A DNA stretch of 64,000 bases from Luteimonas gilva. GTDB lineage: Bacteria; Pseudomonadota; Gammaproteobacteria; Xanthomonadales; Xanthomonadaceae. The notes under the pieces were generated by a model that worked only from the letters and a program-made list of their open reading frames with translations, was not told where the DNA came from and made no database searches. The stretch is from contig NZ_SZUA01000002.1 of assembly GCF_005239095.1 (NCBI RefSeq), positions 310,001 to 374,000 of the forward strand, written 5' to 3'. This document shows, one piece after another, positions 29,877 through 40,050 of this stretch (its first letter is position 1; each line of letters starts with the position of its first letter). The translations under genes were made by a program, and so were the position numbers.

Positions 29877-30406
29877 AAGGTGAATCCCCCGATTGATGTG
29901 ATGACGTTTGCCCGGCGCGACGCGAGTGCGGCGACGGACAGCGACGAAGTTCGCGGACGGGAACGTGCGCAGGCTTCGCACCCGAGTCTGCAATGGGGTT
30001 CGCGTGAAAAACAAGTGCGTGCGCGCTCGCGTTCGCGGCGCGCGCGGCGGACGCGCGATCGCGCCGAAGCGTTCGCACGCGGATGGAACGGCGATGGAAA
30101 CGGGCGCGCGGCGCGTCAACGAACCGCAGGCCGAGCTTGCGGTATACGGGCTAAGTGTCGGCGCCGGTTGGGCGATACGGCCGGGAATTGCTGCGAACGC
30201 ACATGGAATCGCGCGGGCCTGAGAACCGCGACCGGCCTCCGTATTTCAGAAGAATCCCATCAAGAAATTTTTGTGACCCCCGTTCCAAACCGAGCCGATC
30301 CGTCCTAAGGTATGGGCTGGCCGGTGCCTGGGGGGGCGCGCTGCGCTCTCCCCCATTCCGCGTTTCGCGCGGTGCCGGTCGCTCACGGACATCCAGGGGG
30401 ATCCGA
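29877..30406. promoter_or_regulatory. 530-bp divergent intergenic region (protease operon 2 / autotransporter)
   Basis: No convincing gene. It contains copy 2 of the shared protease-operon motif, TTCGCGTGAAAAACAAG at 29999-30015. The rightward end has a ribosome-binding AGGGGG at 30395-30400 before ATG 30407. Both transcripts must start here. Confidence 0.55.
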
Positions 30407-33400
30407 ATGACACGCAACACCCACACTGCGCTCGCCGCGGCGATCGCAGCCTGCCTTTATCTCGCTTCTTCCGCGCCGGCGCACGCCGGCAACGTCTGCG
30501 TGCAGGACGACGGCACGAGCAACGTGATCAACGACACCGCATCCGGCACCGAGGCGTTCGGTTGCGGCATTTTGAACTCCGCTTCCGGCGATTTCAGTTC
30601 CGCGATCGGCTACGTCAACACCGCCATCGGCGCCAACAGCAGCGCGGTCGGCAATTTGAACTACGCCGAAGGCGACGGCAGCAACGCGTTCGGCGACGGC
30701 AACGACGTGTTCGGCGCGAACGGCAACGCGTTCGGCGGCGACAACGCGATCGACGGCGACAACGCCACCGCGGTCGGCAACAACAACGCGGCGGTCGGCG
30801 CGAACAGTTTCGCGGCCGGCAGCGGCAGCCAGGCGATCGGCAACGACACGGTCGCGATCGGCAACGGCGCGGTCGCCGGCGGCGACGGCAGCTTCGCCGC
30901 CGGTTTCGGCGCGGACGCGTCGGCGCTGGGCGCCGTCGCGGTGGGCGTGGACAGCGAAGCCTCGGCCGATGGCGCGGCGGCGTTCGGCATGGGCGCCGTC
31001 GCGAGCGGCGCGGGCGCGGTGGCCGCGGGCGCCAACAGCCGCGCAGCCAACGATCTGGCTTCCGCCTACGGCACCGATGCGCTCGCCGACGGCGTCGCCG
31101 GTACGGCGATCGGCACGGGCAGCCGCGCGCAGGGCGACAACAGCGTCGCGCTCGGCGCGAATGCGACCGCACGCGGCGCCAACAGCCTGGCGATCGGCGC
31201 CGGCGCCAGCGTCAGCCAACTCGACGCCAACGCGGTCGCCTTGGGCGCCGGTTCGATGACCACGCGTTCCAACGAGTTCTCGATCGGCAGCGCCGGCAAC
31301 GAGCGCACGCTCGCCAACGTCGCCGCCGGCACGCTGGGCACCGATGCGGTCAATCTCGACCAGTTGAACGCGGCCGCGGCGGACGCATCGCGCTACTTCA
31401 AGGCGAACGGCCTGAACGACGGCAGCGACGATGCGGTCGCCAGCGGCACCGGCAGCACCGCCGCGGGCGTCGGCGCGCAAGCCATCGGCGCGGACAGCAC
31501 CGCGGTCGGCGCACAGAGCGTGGCCAACGGCAGCGGCTCGACCGCGGTCGGTTTCGTCAACACCGCGGACGGCATCGACAGCAGCGCGGTGGGCAATTTC
31601 AACTCGGCCGGCGGCGACGGCAGCAACGCCATCGGCCGGCTCAACAACGCTTTCGGCACCAACAGCAACGCGCTCGGCGGCGACAACACCGCCGACGGCG
31701 ACGACGCCAACGCCATCGGCAGCTTGAACGTGGCCGGCGGCGCGAGCGCCAGCGCGATCGGCGCGTCCAACATCGCCGGCGGCGATTTCGCCAACGCGAT
31801 CGGCCAGGGCAACGAAGCCGGCGGTTTCTCCAGCAACGCCTTCGGCACCGGCAACCAAGCTGGCGGCGACTTGTCCAGCGCGTTCGGCAACGGCAACACC
31901 GCGACCGGCGTCGGCAGCATGGCGCTGGGCGGCAACAACACGGCCGGCGCCGACGGCGCGTTCGTGGTCGGCAACGGCAGCAGCGCCAGCGGCGCGGAAA
32001 CGTTCGCCATCGGCGCGCGCACCGTCGCTTCGGGCGAACAGGATTTCGCGATCGGCAACGACGCCGCCGCGACCGGCACCTGGAGCATGGCGGTCGGCGG
32101 TTTCGCCCACGCCACCGCGTTCGGCGCGATGGCGGTGGGCTTCAACGCCTTGAGCGACGGCGAGAGCGCCTTGGCTTTGGGCTTGCAAGCGCATGCGCAG
32201 GGCCGGTTTTCGCTGGCGGCCGGTTCCGCGGCCACGGCGTCGGGCGTTTCTTCGGCGGCGATCGGCGATACGGCCAATGCCGGCGGCGCGCAATCGCTCG
32301 CGGCCGGCAACGAAGCCAACGCTTCCGGCACGCGCGACACCGCGATCGGCTATCAAGCGGCGGCTTCGGGCGGCAACAGCAACGCGATCGGCAGCGGCGC
32401 GACGGCATCGGCCGCCGACGCGGTCGCGCTGGGCACGGGCGCGCAGGCGACCACGGCAGGCGGCGTCGCGCTCGGCAACGGTGCCGTCGCCAACCGCGGC
32501 AATGCGATTTCCGTCGGCGCCGTCGGCGCAGAACGGCAGATCACGAACGTGGCCGCAGGCACCGTCGGCACCGATGCGGTGAATCTGGATCAGTTGAACG
32601 CGGCCGCCGCCGACGCTTCGCGCTATTTCAAGGCGAACGGTTTGAACGACGGCAGCGACGACGCCGTCGCCAGCGGCACCGGCAGCATGGCCGCGGGCGT
32701 GGCGAGCCAGGCCCTCGGCGCCGACGCCACCGCGGTCGGCGCGGCCAACGTCGCCAGCGGCGACGGCTCGACCGCGGTCGGCTTCGTCAACACCGCCAGC
32801 GGCACCGACAGCAGCGCGATCGGCAATTTCAACGACGCCAGCGGCGACGGCAGCAACGCCTTCGGCCGCAACAACGTGGCGTCGGGCCTGAACGCCAACG
32901 CCTTCGGCGGCGACAACGTCGCCGACGGCGACGGCGCTTCGGCGTTCGGCAACAGCAACACCGCCAGCGGCGAAGACAGTTTCGCGCTGGGCAGCAAGAG
33001 CACCGCCAGCGGCGCCCGCAGCTACGCTTTCGGCGACGCCGCCATTGCCACCGCAGACGACAGCATGGCATTGGGCAACGGCTCGGTCGCCGACCGCGCC
33101 AACACGATCTCGGTCGGCGCCGCGGGCGCGGAGCGGCAGATCACCAACGTCGCCGCGGGCGTGCAGGACACCGACGCGGTCAATGTCGCGCAGTTGAACG
33201 CCGTTGCGGCCACCGCGGTCGGCACCAACCGCTACTTCAAGGCCAACGGCTTGAACGACGGCAGCGACGACGCGGTCGCCAGCGGCGCCGGCAGTCTGGC
33301 GGCCGGCGTGGCCAGCCAAGCCGGCGGCACCGATGCCACCGCGGTGGGCGCTTCGAACGTGGCCTCGGGCAACGCTTCGACGGCGATCGGCTTCGTCAAC

Positions 33401-34516
33401 ACCGCCAGCGGCACGGACGCCAGCGCGATCGGCAATTTCAACGACGCCAGCGGCGACGGCAGCAACGCCTTCGGCCGCAACAACGTCACGTCCGGCGCCA
33501 ACGCCAATGCCTTCGGCGGCGACAATACGGTGGACGGCGATAACGCTTCGGCGCTCGGCAACGGCAATACGGTCAGCGGCGCGGACAGCGTGGCGGTCGG
33601 CAACGGGGCGAACGTGAGTGCGGTCGGCAGCGTGGCGCTCGGCAACGGTTCGGTGGGCGATCGCGACAACACCGTGTCGATCGGCGCCGCGGGCGCGGAA
33701 CGGCAGTTGGTGAACCTCGCCGCGGGCGTGCAGGACACCGATGCGGTCAACGTCGGCCAGCTGCATCCGTTCGCGACCGCGTTAGGCGGCGGCGCCAGCT
33801 TCGCCGGCGGCGTGTTCGTGCCGCCGACGTACGCGATCCAGGGTTCGAACTACAACGACGTCGCTTCGGCGTTCGCGGCGGTCGACGGCAGCTTGACCGA
33901 CCTGTACACGCAGGTCGCGAACATCCCGGCCGGACCGCAAGGCCCGCAGGGACCGCAAGGACCGACCGGTCCCACCGGGCCGACGGGACCGCAGGGACCC
34001 CAAGGTCCGCAGGGCCCGCAAGGCACGAGCGATCCGAACGCGGTGAAGTACGACTCGGCGGCGCAGGACCACCTCACCCTGGCCGGCGCCAACGGCACCC
34101 GCGTTTCCAACGTCGCCGACGCGACCGCGGCGACCGACGCGACCAACCTGCGCCAAGTGCAGGCCGGGGATGCGGCGACGCTGCGTTCGGCCAACACCTA
34201 CACCGACCAGAAGTTCGCTTCGATGACGCTCGAGTTCGGCAATTTCCGCGCCGAAGTCGACGACCGCTTCGACCGCCAGGACAAGCGCATCAGCCAAGTC
34301 GGCGCGATGGGCGCGGCGATGGCGAACATGACGGCGTCGGCGGCCGGCGTGCGCGCGCCGAACCGGTTCGCGGTGGGCGTGGGCAGTTACAAGGGCGAGA
34401 GTTCGATGGCGTTGGGCTACCAGCGCGCGCTGTCGGACAAAGCGGTGATCACCATCGGCGGCGCGTTCAACGGCGACGATACGTCGGTCGGCGCGGGCGC
34501 CGCGTTCGGCTGGTAA
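30407..34516 (+). CDS. YadA-like trimeric autotransporter adhesin
   Basis: 1369 residues. Signal peptide [19 protein letters not shown]; a very long head of 14-15-residue YadA repeats (GSNAFG, SSAVGN, ATAVGA types); neck-type motifs such as [23 protein letters not shown] recurring near 31290, 32530, 33130 and 33690; large repeated blocks starting [19 protein letters not shown] at about 31391, 32621 and 33230. A short collagen-like [14 protein letters not shown] stretch lies at 33931-34026, then a coiled-coil and a C-terminal anchor ending [15 protein letters not shown] with terminal Trp. It would form an outer-membrane homotrimer that mediates adhesion. Good Shine-Dalgarno AGGGGG. Confidence 0.95.
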   Translation: MTRNTHTALAAAIAACLYLASSAPAHAGNVCVQDDGTSNVINDTASGTEAFGCGILNSASGDFSSAIGYVNTAIGANSSAVGNLNYAEGDGSNAFGDGNDVFGANGNAFGGDNAIDGDNATAVGNNNAAVGANSFAAGSGSQAIGNDTVAIGNGAVAGGDGSFAAGFGADASALGAVAVGVDSEASADGAAAFGMGAVASGAGAVAAGANSRAANDLASAYGTDALADGVAGTAIGTGSRAQGDNSVALGANATARGANSLAIGAGASVSQLDANAVALGAGSMTTRSNEFSIGSAGNERTLANVAAGTLGTDAVNLDQLNAAAADASRYFKANGLNDGSDDAVASGTGSTAAGVGAQAIGADSTAVGAQSVANGSGSTAVGFVNTADGIDSSAVGNFNSAGGDGSNAIGRLNNAFGTNSNALGGDNTADGDDANAIGSLNVAGGASASAIGASNIAGGDFANAIGQGNEAGGFSSNAFGTGNQAGGDLSSAFGNGNTATGVGSMALGGNNTAGADGAFVVGNGSSASGAETFAIGARTVASGEQDFAIGNDAAATGTWSMAVGGFAHATAFGAMAVGFNALSDGESALALGLQAHAQGRFSLAAGSAATASGVSSAAIGDTANAGGAQSLAAGNEANASGTRDTAIGYQAAASGGNSNAIGSGATASAADAVALGTGAQATTAGGVALGNGAVANRGNAISVGAVGAERQITNVAAGTVGTDAVNLDQLNAAAADASRYFKANGLNDGSDDAVASGTGSMAAGVASQALGADATAVGAANVASGDGSTAVGFVNTASGTDSSAIGNFNDASGDGSNAFGRNNVASGLNANAFGGDNVADGDGASAFGNSNTASGEDSFALGSKSTASGARSYAFGDAAIATADDSMALGNGSVADRANTISVGAAGAERQITNVAAGVQDTDAVNVAQLNAVAATAVGTNRYFKANGLNDGSDDAVASGAGSLAAGVASQAGGTDATAVGASNVASGNASTAIGFVNTASGTDASAIGNFNDASGDGSNAFGRNNVTSGANANAFGGDNTVDGDNASALGNGNTVSGADSVAVGNGANVSAVGSVALGNGSVGDRDNTVSIGAAGAERQLVNLAAGVQDTDAVNVGQLHPFATALGGGASFAGGVFVPPTYAIQGSNYNDVASAFAAVDGSLTDLYTQVANIPAGPQGPQGPQGPTGPTGPTGPQGPQGPQGPQGTSDPNAVKYDSAAQDHLTLAGANGTRVSNVADATAATDATNLRQVQAGDAATLRSANTYTDQKFASMTLEFGNFRAEVDDRFDRQDKRISQVGAMGAAMANMTASAAGVRAPNRFAVGVGSYKGESSMALGYQRALSDKAVITIGGAFNGDDTSVGAGAAFGW

Positions 34517-34565
34517 GGCGGACGTCGCGAGGTTTCCCGCCGACGCCGGGGAAGCGGCGGCGGGA

Positions 34566-34599
34566 ACGGGGTTCGGCTTTGGCCGGACCCCGTTTTTTT
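34566..34599 (+). terminator. Intrinsic terminator of the autotransporter gene
   Basis: ACGGGGTTCGGC (34566-34577) pairs with GGCCGGACCCCGT (34581-34593, one G outside the pairing), followed by a run of seven T. It lies 50 bases after the stop. Confidence 0.88.
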
Positions 34600-34607
34600 G
34601 CTGGGTT

Positions 34608-34782
34608 AAGCCCTCTCCCGCTTGCGGAAGAGGGTTGGGAGAGGGCGCGCGCCTACCCAAGATCGCGACAAACAATCGTTTCTTGCGCGTAAAGACAGAT
34701 ATTGGAAATGCAGGGGTTGACGCGATCGGCTTCACCGCGCGCCCTCTCCCCATCCCTCTCCCGTAAACGGGAGAGGGAGTGA
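34608..34782. repeat. CCCTCTCCC-type repeats in inverted orientation
   Basis: CCCTCTCCCGCTTGCGGAAG... at 34610-34648 and GCGCCCTCTCCCCATCCCTC... closing with CCCGTAAACGGGAGAGGG at 34739-34782. The same type occurs at 52557-52595 and 59850-59990. Non-coding between them. Confidence 0.6.
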
Positions 34783-34851
34783 TCGCCAGCGGGAGTCGCT
34801 TCGCGGAAAAAACGCGGCGCGACTAGGCGCGCCGGTTTCGGAAGCTTGGGT

Positions 34852-35100
34852 TTATAAAAGGCCGCCGAACATGCTCAGGCGCACGACGGCCACCACGATC
34901 ACCAAGCCGTTGAGCAGCAAGCCGGTCTTGGCGCGGCCGCGCTTCTCGCGCGAGGTCAAAGCGATGCCGATCGCGGCGATCAGCGCGCCGACGGCGGCGA
35001 AGGGAATCAACAGCCAGTTGGTGATGCCGATCACCGGAATCAGCGCCAGCACCATCCACAGCATCGCGACGATGCCCCAGAGCAGACTGATCAGGCCCAT
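34852..35100 (-). CDS. Small inner-membrane protein, unknown function
   Basis: 82 residues starting MGLISLLWGIVAMLWMVLAL, with about three hydrophobic helices (a long pair near residues 5-50 and one near 63-80) and a basic loop SREKRGRAKTG. The start is ATG 35100. It is monocistronic by context, with a REP pair between it and the pigment genes. No family recognised. Confidence 0.75.
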   Translation of the reverse strand: MGLISLLWGIVAMLWMVLALIPVIGITNWLLIPFAAVGALIAAIGIALTSREKRGRAKTGLLLNGLVIVVAVVRLSMFGGLL

Positions 35101-35187
35101 TGCGGTTTCCCTCGAGGACGGCGGGGTGCCGTAAAGCGCAGTATGCGGTCGCCCAGCCGTCGTTCAAGGGTCGGACGCGCTGCTTTT

Positions 35188-35278
35188 GTAGGAGCGGCTT
35201 TAGCCGCGAGCTCTTTCCTTTAAATCGCGGCATCGCGGCGGTTTCAGAGAAAAAGCTCGCGGCTAAAGCCGCTCCTAC
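35188..35278. repeat. Inverted REP pair (GTAGGAGCGGCTTTAGCCGCGAGCT family)
   Basis: The left copy reads GTAGGAGCGGCTTTAGCCGC and the right copy is its reverse complement ending GCTCCTAC, with about 45 bases between. It lies just after the end of the xanB2-like gene. Confidence 0.85.
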
Positions 35279-35294
35279 AATAAAGCCGAGGCGG

Positions 35295-36308
35295 TCAGCC
35301 GTGGACGCCGTCGATCTCCACGCACAGCTCGCGCCGGCAGATCGCGGCATGCAGCAGCATATGCGGCACGGCGTCGCCGAACCGGGTTTGCAGCGCCTGC
35401 GCGACCGTGGGCAAGTCGTGCGCGTCGCGCACGTACACCTTCAACCGCGTGCCGGCGCCGAAGCGCACGGGCAGGGCCGGCTGGCGCTGCCGCGCCGCGC
35501 CGAGCAGGCTGTCGAAATTGGCGAAAGTCTCTTCGAGCTGGGCGAGCAGTTCGCCTTCGTGCTGCGACACGTGGCCGACCACGCTGGCGGTGCCCGACAG
35601 CAGCAGCGGTGTGCCGCCCTGGGTCGGCGGCAGCATGGCGCGGGCGAAGCTCGGCGCCTGCGGGCCGTGCTGGCGCGGATAGCGGTAGGCGCTGACTTGG
35701 CGCGGGTTCTCCACCGGCGTGCCCGGCGTGCGCGCGGCGAGCCAGTAGATCTGCAGCACGCGGTCGTCGTCGCAGCGTCCGATCGCGGTCGCGGCCGGCA
35801 GGCGCGCGGTGTCGAACTCGCCCAGGCCGCGCGCGCGGCCGACGCAGAAGCGGCGGTAGCGTTCGGCGTCGCCGTCGCCGAGCGTGATCGCGTCCAGGTA
35901 GTTCCAGATCCGCAGCATGTGCGGATAGCCGCTGTCGCGCACGAACGCGGTCAGGCGCGCGTAGGCATGGGCGGCGGCTTCGACGATCGCGTCCTCGCCC
36001 GCGCCGGCATAAGCGCTTTCGTCGACTTCGATCGCGCCGAACTGCAGGTAGCCGTCGCCGCACCAGGCGATTTCGCCGTCGCGACCGCGCTCGATCGGGC
36101 GCTGCGCGCGCCAGACTTCGAAAGGCGCGTCGCCGTAAGGCTGCAGCGGCACGCGCAGGTAGCGCGGATCGTCGACGGCCGGTGCGTCGCCGCCGAAGCC
36201 GAACACCGCCAAGGTGTCCTCGCCCGCCAGCAGCGCGGCCGGCGTCGTATTCCAGACGTAATCGACCTGCAGCCGCGGCGCGCGCAGAGGCTGGGGCTGC
36301 GCGCTCAC
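35295..36308 (-). CDS. xanB2: XanB2-like chorismatase (hydroxybenzoate synthase) of pigment cluster
   Basis: 337 residues, close to the ~330 of XanB2, which splits chorismate into 3-hydroxybenzoate (pigment starter) and 4-hydroxybenzoate (ubiquinone precursor). The C-terminal RidA-like half is clear (SGTASVVGHVSQHEGELLAQ, RFGAGTRLKVYVRDAHDL), and HMLRIWNYLDAIT is typical. GTG 36308 was chosen because it overlaps the upstream stop as GTGA and matches the expected length. It is the second gene of a leftward pair with the flavoprotein. The assignment rests on motifs and cluster context. Confidence 0.87.
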   Translation of the reverse strand: MSAQPQPLRAPRLQVDYVWNTTPAALLAGEDTLAVFGFGGDAPAVDDPRYLRVPLQPYGDAPFEVWRAQRPIERGRDGEIAWCGDGYLQFGAIEVDESAYAGAGEDAIVEAAAHAYARLTAFVRDSGYPHMLRIWNYLDAITLGDGDAERYRRFCVGRARGLGEFDTARLPAATAIGRCDDDRVLQIYWLAARTPGTPVENPRQVSAYRYPRQHGPQAPSFARAMLPPTQGGTPLLLSGTASVVGHVSQHEGELLAQLEETFANFDSLLGAARQRQPALPVRFGAGTRLKVYVRDAHDLPTVAQALQTRFGDAVPHMLLHAAICRRELCVEIDGVHG

Positions 36309-37630
36309 GGATTGCCCTGTTGCAAGGTGTCGCCGCGCACGTCCACGCCGATCTGGCGCTTGCGCCGCAGCCAGCCGCGGAACGCGCGCGGGGCCATGCT
36401 CAGCGCGGTCATCGCGTAGATCGCGCGGAACAGGCGCAGGCGGCGCAGCACCGCGCGGTTGTCGAACACGTCGCCGGCCAGCATCGAGATCACCGCCTGC
36501 TCCACTTGCCAGAAATTGCGCGGCTCGTTGAACAACGCTTGCATGACCGGTGTGGTGAAGCGGTAGATGAACCAGGTGAAGTGTTTCAGGCCGCGGCGGA
36601 TGCGCTTTTCCATGCCGCGCTGCAGCGCGGCTTCGCGCGACGGATCGCGCAACGCGCCGTCGACCACGTCGGCCGCGGTCTCGGCGCTGTTCATGCCCAG
36701 GTACACGCCGGAAGAGAACACCGGGTCGACGAAGGCGTAGGCGTCGCCGACCATCACCCAGCCCGGCCCGGTCATCCGGTTGCAGGTGTAGGAGTAGTTG
36801 CCGGTCACGTGCACCGGCGCCACGCGCTCGGCTCCCTGCATCCGCGCCCAGACCTGCGGCTCGGATTCCAGGGTCTTCATCAGGAAGGCTTCGTTCTCGC
36901 CGCGGCGCTGCTTCAGGTATTCGGGGAAGCAGACCGCGCCCACGCTCATCACGTCCTCGCGCAGCGGGATCAGCCACATCCAGCCGTGGGCGAAGCGCTG
37001 CACGGTGATGTTGCCGGCGTCTTCGCCGTCGCGGCGCCGCACGCCCTTGAAGTGGCTGAAGATCGCCGCCGACTGGTGCGCCTGGTTCTTGCGCTTGAGC
37101 TTGAACTTGTTGCCGAAGAACGTGTCGCGGCCGCTGGCGTCGACCACGTAGCGCGGCTTGAACGCGAGCTCGTTGCCGTCCGCGTCGCGCGCGTGCGCCA
37201 GCGAAGGGCGGCCGTCGGCGCCGAAATCGATGCGCAGCACTTCGACTTTCTCGCGCGCGTCGACGCCGTTGGCGCGCGCGTGCTCGAACAGCAGCTGATC
37301 GTATTCCTCGCGCATGACCTGGTAGGCGTACGGGAATTTCGGGTTCAGCGCGCGCTCGAAGCGGAAGGTGTTGTAGTTGACTTCGTCGACCGGGAATTCC
37401 GCGCCCGGCTTGTGGATGCCGATCGCCTTCACCTGCTCCAGCACGCCCAGGCGTTCGAGGATGGGCAGGTTCATCGGCAGCAAGGACTCGCCGATGTGGA
37501 AACGGGGATGCTGGGATTTCTCCAGCTGAACGACCCGCCAGCCCTTGCGCGCCAGCAGGGTGGCCGCGGTCGAGCCGGCCGGGCCGCCGCCGATCACCAG
37601 TACGTCCGTCTCCACAGGGGTTGGGGTCAT
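36305..37630 (-). CDS. FAD-dependent tryptophan-halogenase-like protein of pigment cluster
   Basis: 441 residues. FAD-binding VLVIGGGPAGSTAATLLARK at the N terminus, the HPRFHIGESLLP segment of this group, a WMWLIPL match to the WxWxIP motif of flavin halogenases, and GDAYAFVDPVFSSGVYLGM near the middle. Homologues sit in xanthomonadin/aryl-polyene loci. It may halogenate or hydroxylate the aryl or polyene part; sequence alone does not say which. ATG 37630 keeps the usual short N terminus. It diverges from the ACP gene with 129 bases between. Confidence 0.85.
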   Translation of the reverse strand: MTPTPVETDVLVIGGGPAGSTAATLLARKGWRVVQLEKSQHPRFHIGESLLPMNLPILERLGVLEQVKAIGIHKPGAEFPVDEVNYNTFRFERALNPKFPYAYQVMREEYDQLLFEHARANGVDAREKVEVLRIDFGADGRPSLAHARDADGNELAFKPRYVVDASGRDTFFGNKFKLKRKNQAHQSAAIFSHFKGVRRRDGEDAGNITVQRFAHGWMWLIPLREDVMSVGAVCFPEYLKQRRGENEAFLMKTLESEPQVWARMQGAERVAPVHVTGNYSYTCNRMTGPGWVMVGDAYAFVDPVFSSGVYLGMNSAETAADVVDGALRDPSREAALQRGMEKRIRRGLKHFTWFIYRFTTPVMQALFNEPRNFWQVEQAVISMLAGDVFDNRAVLRRLRLFRAIYAMTALSMAPRAFRGWLRRKRQIGVDVRGDTLQQGNP

Positions 37631-37759
37631 TCGCGGTAACTGCCTGGCCATGCGATCATTTCGCAGGCGCGAATGATAGCGCGGCCCTTCGCGGCCGCCA
37701 TCGGACGCGGGCGGAAGGCCGCCGGACGCGGCCCTTAAACCATTCATCCGGAACCGAGC

Positions 37760-38032
37760 ATGCCCACCCAAAGCCACGCCGAGCAAGAACTGGCCCAGCT
37801 ACTGATCGAAAGCCTGAACCTGGAAGGCGTCGCCGCCGCCGACATCGACCCCGAAGCGCCCTTGTTCGGCAGCGGCCTGGGCCTGGATTCGATCGACGCG
37901 CTGGAGCTGGCGCTGGCGATCAGCAAACGCTACGGCTTCCAGCTCAAGTCCGACAGCGAAGAGAACCGGCGCGCGTTCGCGACGCTGCGCGCGCTGGCGG
38001 CCCATATCGAACAGCACAAGGTCGCCGCCTGA
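37760..38032 (+). CDS. xanC: Acyl carrier protein of aryl-polyene pigment cluster
   Basis: 90 residues with the phosphopantetheine motif GLDSIDALEL, Ser44 being the attachment site. It would carry the growing aryl-polyene chain between the KS, ketoreductase and dehydratase encoded nearby. It is first in the rightward run, and its stop overlaps the next frame. The xanC symbol is assigned by cluster context. Confidence 0.88.
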   Translation: MPTQSHAEQELAQLLIESLNLEGVAAADIDPEAPLFGSGLGLDSIDALELALAISKRYGFQLKSDSEENRRAFATLRALAAHIEQHKVAA

Positions 38033-38742
38033 GCGCGATCGGCCTCCGGTCCCCGGGCGGTGTCGGTTTGATCCTGATCCTCGAAATCGCGTTGGCGCTG
38101 GCCTATTCGGTGGTCGCGCACATCGCCAGCGCGCGCCACGACGGGCCGCTGGCCGTGTGCGCGCTGGCGATCCTGTTGCTGATGCTGTTGGCCGCGCCGT
38201 TGTCGCAGCGGCGGTTCTGGGCCTGGGCCGCGCTGGCGGCGGGATTGGCAGCGTTGTTGTGGCTGGCGCGGTCGCCCTACGCGCAAGTGCCGATCCTGCT
38301 GGTGCCCACGGCGTTCGTCGCGCTGGTCGCGTACTGGTTCGGACGCAGCCTGGTATCCGGCCGCACGCCGCTGATCAGCAAGATCGTGGCCGCGATGGAA
38401 GACGAGCCGCCGTCGCCGGAACTGCTGCGCTACACGCGCGGCCTCACCGCCGCCTGGGCGATCGCGTTGGGCGTGCTGGCTTCGCTGAATCTCGGCCTGG
38501 CCTTGATCGCGGTGCCGGACGGCTTGCTGGCGCAATTCGGCGCGCATCCGCCGCTGACGGTGACCGAGACGCAATGGTCGTGGTTCGCCAACATCTTCAA
38601 CTACGGGATCATCGGCGGTTTCTTCGCCGTCGAATTCGCGATCCGCAAGCGCCGTTTCCCCGGCCGCTACCACAATTTCGCCGATTTCCTGCGCCGCCTG
38701 CGCGGCCTGGGACCGGCGTTCTGGCGCGATTTCCTGCGTTGA
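38029..38742 (+). CDS. COG4648-type membrane protein of pigment cluster
   Basis: About 225-237 residues with four to five hydrophobic helices (LILILEIALALAYSVVA, AILLLMLLAAPLSQ, WAWAALAAGLAALLWLA, ILLVPTAFVALVAYWFG) and a C-terminal basic tail FRDFLR-like. Proteins of this sort are common in aryl-polyene loci, with unknown role. The start is uncertain: no ATG or GTG lies in the expected place. CTG 38029 overlaps the ACP stop, and TTG 38068 is the alternative. Confidence 0.75.
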   Translation: MSAIGLRSPGGVGLILILEIALALAYSVVAHIASARHDGPLAVCALAILLLMLLAAPLSQRRFWAWAALAAGLAALLWLARSPYAQVPILLVPTAFVALVAYWFGRSLVSGRTPLISKIVAAMEDEPPSPELLRYTRGLTAAWAIALGVLASLNLGLALIAVPDGLLAQFGAHPPLTVTETQWSWFANIFNYGIIGGFFAVEFAIRKRRFPGRYHNFADFLRRLRGLGPAFWRDFLR

Positions 38743-38788
38743 ACGGCCGGTCTTGCGGCGTTCATGCCGGCCGACCATGCTTGTAGCC

Positions 38789-39067
38789 ATGGATTTCCGC
38801 GTTCCCGCCGACCACCCGAGCCTGCCGGGCCATTTTCCGGGCCGGCCGGTCGTGCCCGGCGTGGTCTTGCTCGACCGGGTGCTGGAAGCGATCGAAGCCG
38901 AAGGCGCGCCAGTCGGCGCGCTGCGTTTGCCGCAAGCCAAATTCCTGCGCCCGCTGCTGCCCGAGGAAACGGCGCGGATCGAACTGCAAACGCAGGAGCG
39001 GCGCTGGCGGTTCCGGATATTCCGCGGCGACGAATTGATCGCCAGCGGCGAGGTCGCTGCGGAGTGA
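38789..39067 (+). CDS. Hot-dog 3-hydroxyacyl-ACP dehydratase (FabA/FabZ-like, ApeI type)
   Basis: 92 residues. DHPSLPGHFPGRPVVPGVVL is the HFPGxPVxPG signature with the catalytic His, followed by a beta-rich tail. It probably dehydrates polyene intermediates on the ACP. ATG 38789 is used; ATG 38777 would add four residues. The stop overlaps the next start as GTGA. Confidence 0.85.
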   Translation: MDFRVPADHPSLPGHFPGRPVVPGVVLLDRVLEAIEAEGAPVGALRLPQAKFLRPLLPEETARIELQTQERRWRFRIFRGDELIASGEVAAE

Positions 39068-40050
39068 GCACGGCCTGGCGGCAGCGCCCCGAAGGCGGCG
39101 GACAGTTCGCGATCCGCTTGATCCGCGGCTTCAGCCGCTATTTCGGCCGCGCGCCGGCGCGTCTGGCGCTGTATCCGATCACGCTGTATTTCCTGATCAA
39201 ACGCGGCCCGGAACGGCGCGCGTCGCGCGCCTACCTGAGCCGGGCGCTGGGCCGGCCGGCGACGCTGTGGGATGTGGCGCGCCATATCCACACGTTCGCC
39301 GCGACCATCCTCGACCGCGTCTTCCTGCTCGGCGATGCGGACATGCGCCGCTTCGATCTGCGGGTCAGCGGCGCGGAGGGCGTGCTGGCGCAAGCCGAGC
39401 GCGGACGCGGCGTGCTGCTGATCGGGTCGCATTTGGGCAGCTTCGAAGCGCTGCGCGGGTTGGCGCAGACGCGGCCCGATCTGCAGGTGCGCGTGGTGCT
39501 GGACAAAAGCCAGACGCCGGCAATGACGCAATTGTTGGAAGAGCTGAATCCCAAGGTCGCCGCCGAAGTGATCGACGCGTCGCAAGGCGGATTGGGAGTG
39601 GCTTTGGCCATCAAGCAAGCGATCGACGCGGGCGCGTTGGTCACTTTGCTGGCCGATCGCGTGTATCCGGGCGAATCGGTGCTGCATGCGCCCTTCATGG
39701 GCGATACCGCGGCGTTCCCGTCCTCGCCTTGGCTGATGGCGGCCGCATTGGAGGTGCCGGTCAGCCTGGCGTTCGGGCTGTACCGCGGCGGCAACCGCTA
39801 CGATTTGACCTTCGAACCCTTCAGCGAAGGCGAGGCGGTGGAGCGGAAGGAACGTGCGCGGGTGCTCAACGCCTGCGCCGCGCGCTACGCGGCCCGCCTG
39901 GAACACCATGCGCGTTCGGCGCCCTACAACTGGTTCAACTTCTACGATTTCTGGAAACGCGACGATGACGGCCAACAAGACACCGCAGCTTCGGATGCGG
40001 GCAGCAGCGCTGATGCTGTGCGCCGCCGCCTGCGCCAGCAACGCGCCTGA
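39064..40050 (+). CDS. LpxL/HtrB-type acyltransferase of pigment cluster
   Basis: 328 residues, start GTG 39064 overlapping the dehydratase stop. An N-terminal membrane-associated helix (LALYPITLYFLIKRG) and the HxxxxE-type active site GVLLIGSHLGSFEALRG fit lysophospholipid/lipid A acyltransferases. In aryl-polyene clusters this enzyme is thought to attach the polyene or an acyl chain to the glycolipid anchor. The C-terminal 29 residues are encoded in the region overlapping the next gene. Confidence 0.88.
   Translation: MSTAWRQRPEGGGQFAIRLIRGFSRYFGRAPARLALYPITLYFLIKRGPERRASRAYLSRALGRPATLWDVARHIHTFAATILDRVFLLGDADMRRFDLRVSGAEGVLAQAERGRGVLLIGSHLGSFEALRGLAQTRPDLQVRVVLDKSQTPAMTQLLEELNPKVAAEVIDASQGGLGVALAIKQAIDAGALVTLLADRVYPGESVLHAPFMGDTAAFPSSPWLMAAALEVPVSLAFGLYRGGNRYDLTFEPFSEGEAVERKERARVLNACAARYAARLEHHARSAPYNWFNFYDFWKRDDDGQQDTAASDAGSSADAVRRRLRQQRA

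Noticed and set aside
30560-33700. Regular short repeats that might look like a CRISPR array
   Set aside because: The period is that of 14-15-codon YadA repeats in an open frame; no constant repeat with unique spacers.
30383-33766. A 1127-residue open frame on the minus strand, with others antisense to the adhesin gene
   Set aside because: It is an Arg/Ala/Val-rich shadow of the repetitive GC-rich YadA head, without any recognisable domain, start context or codon bias of its own.
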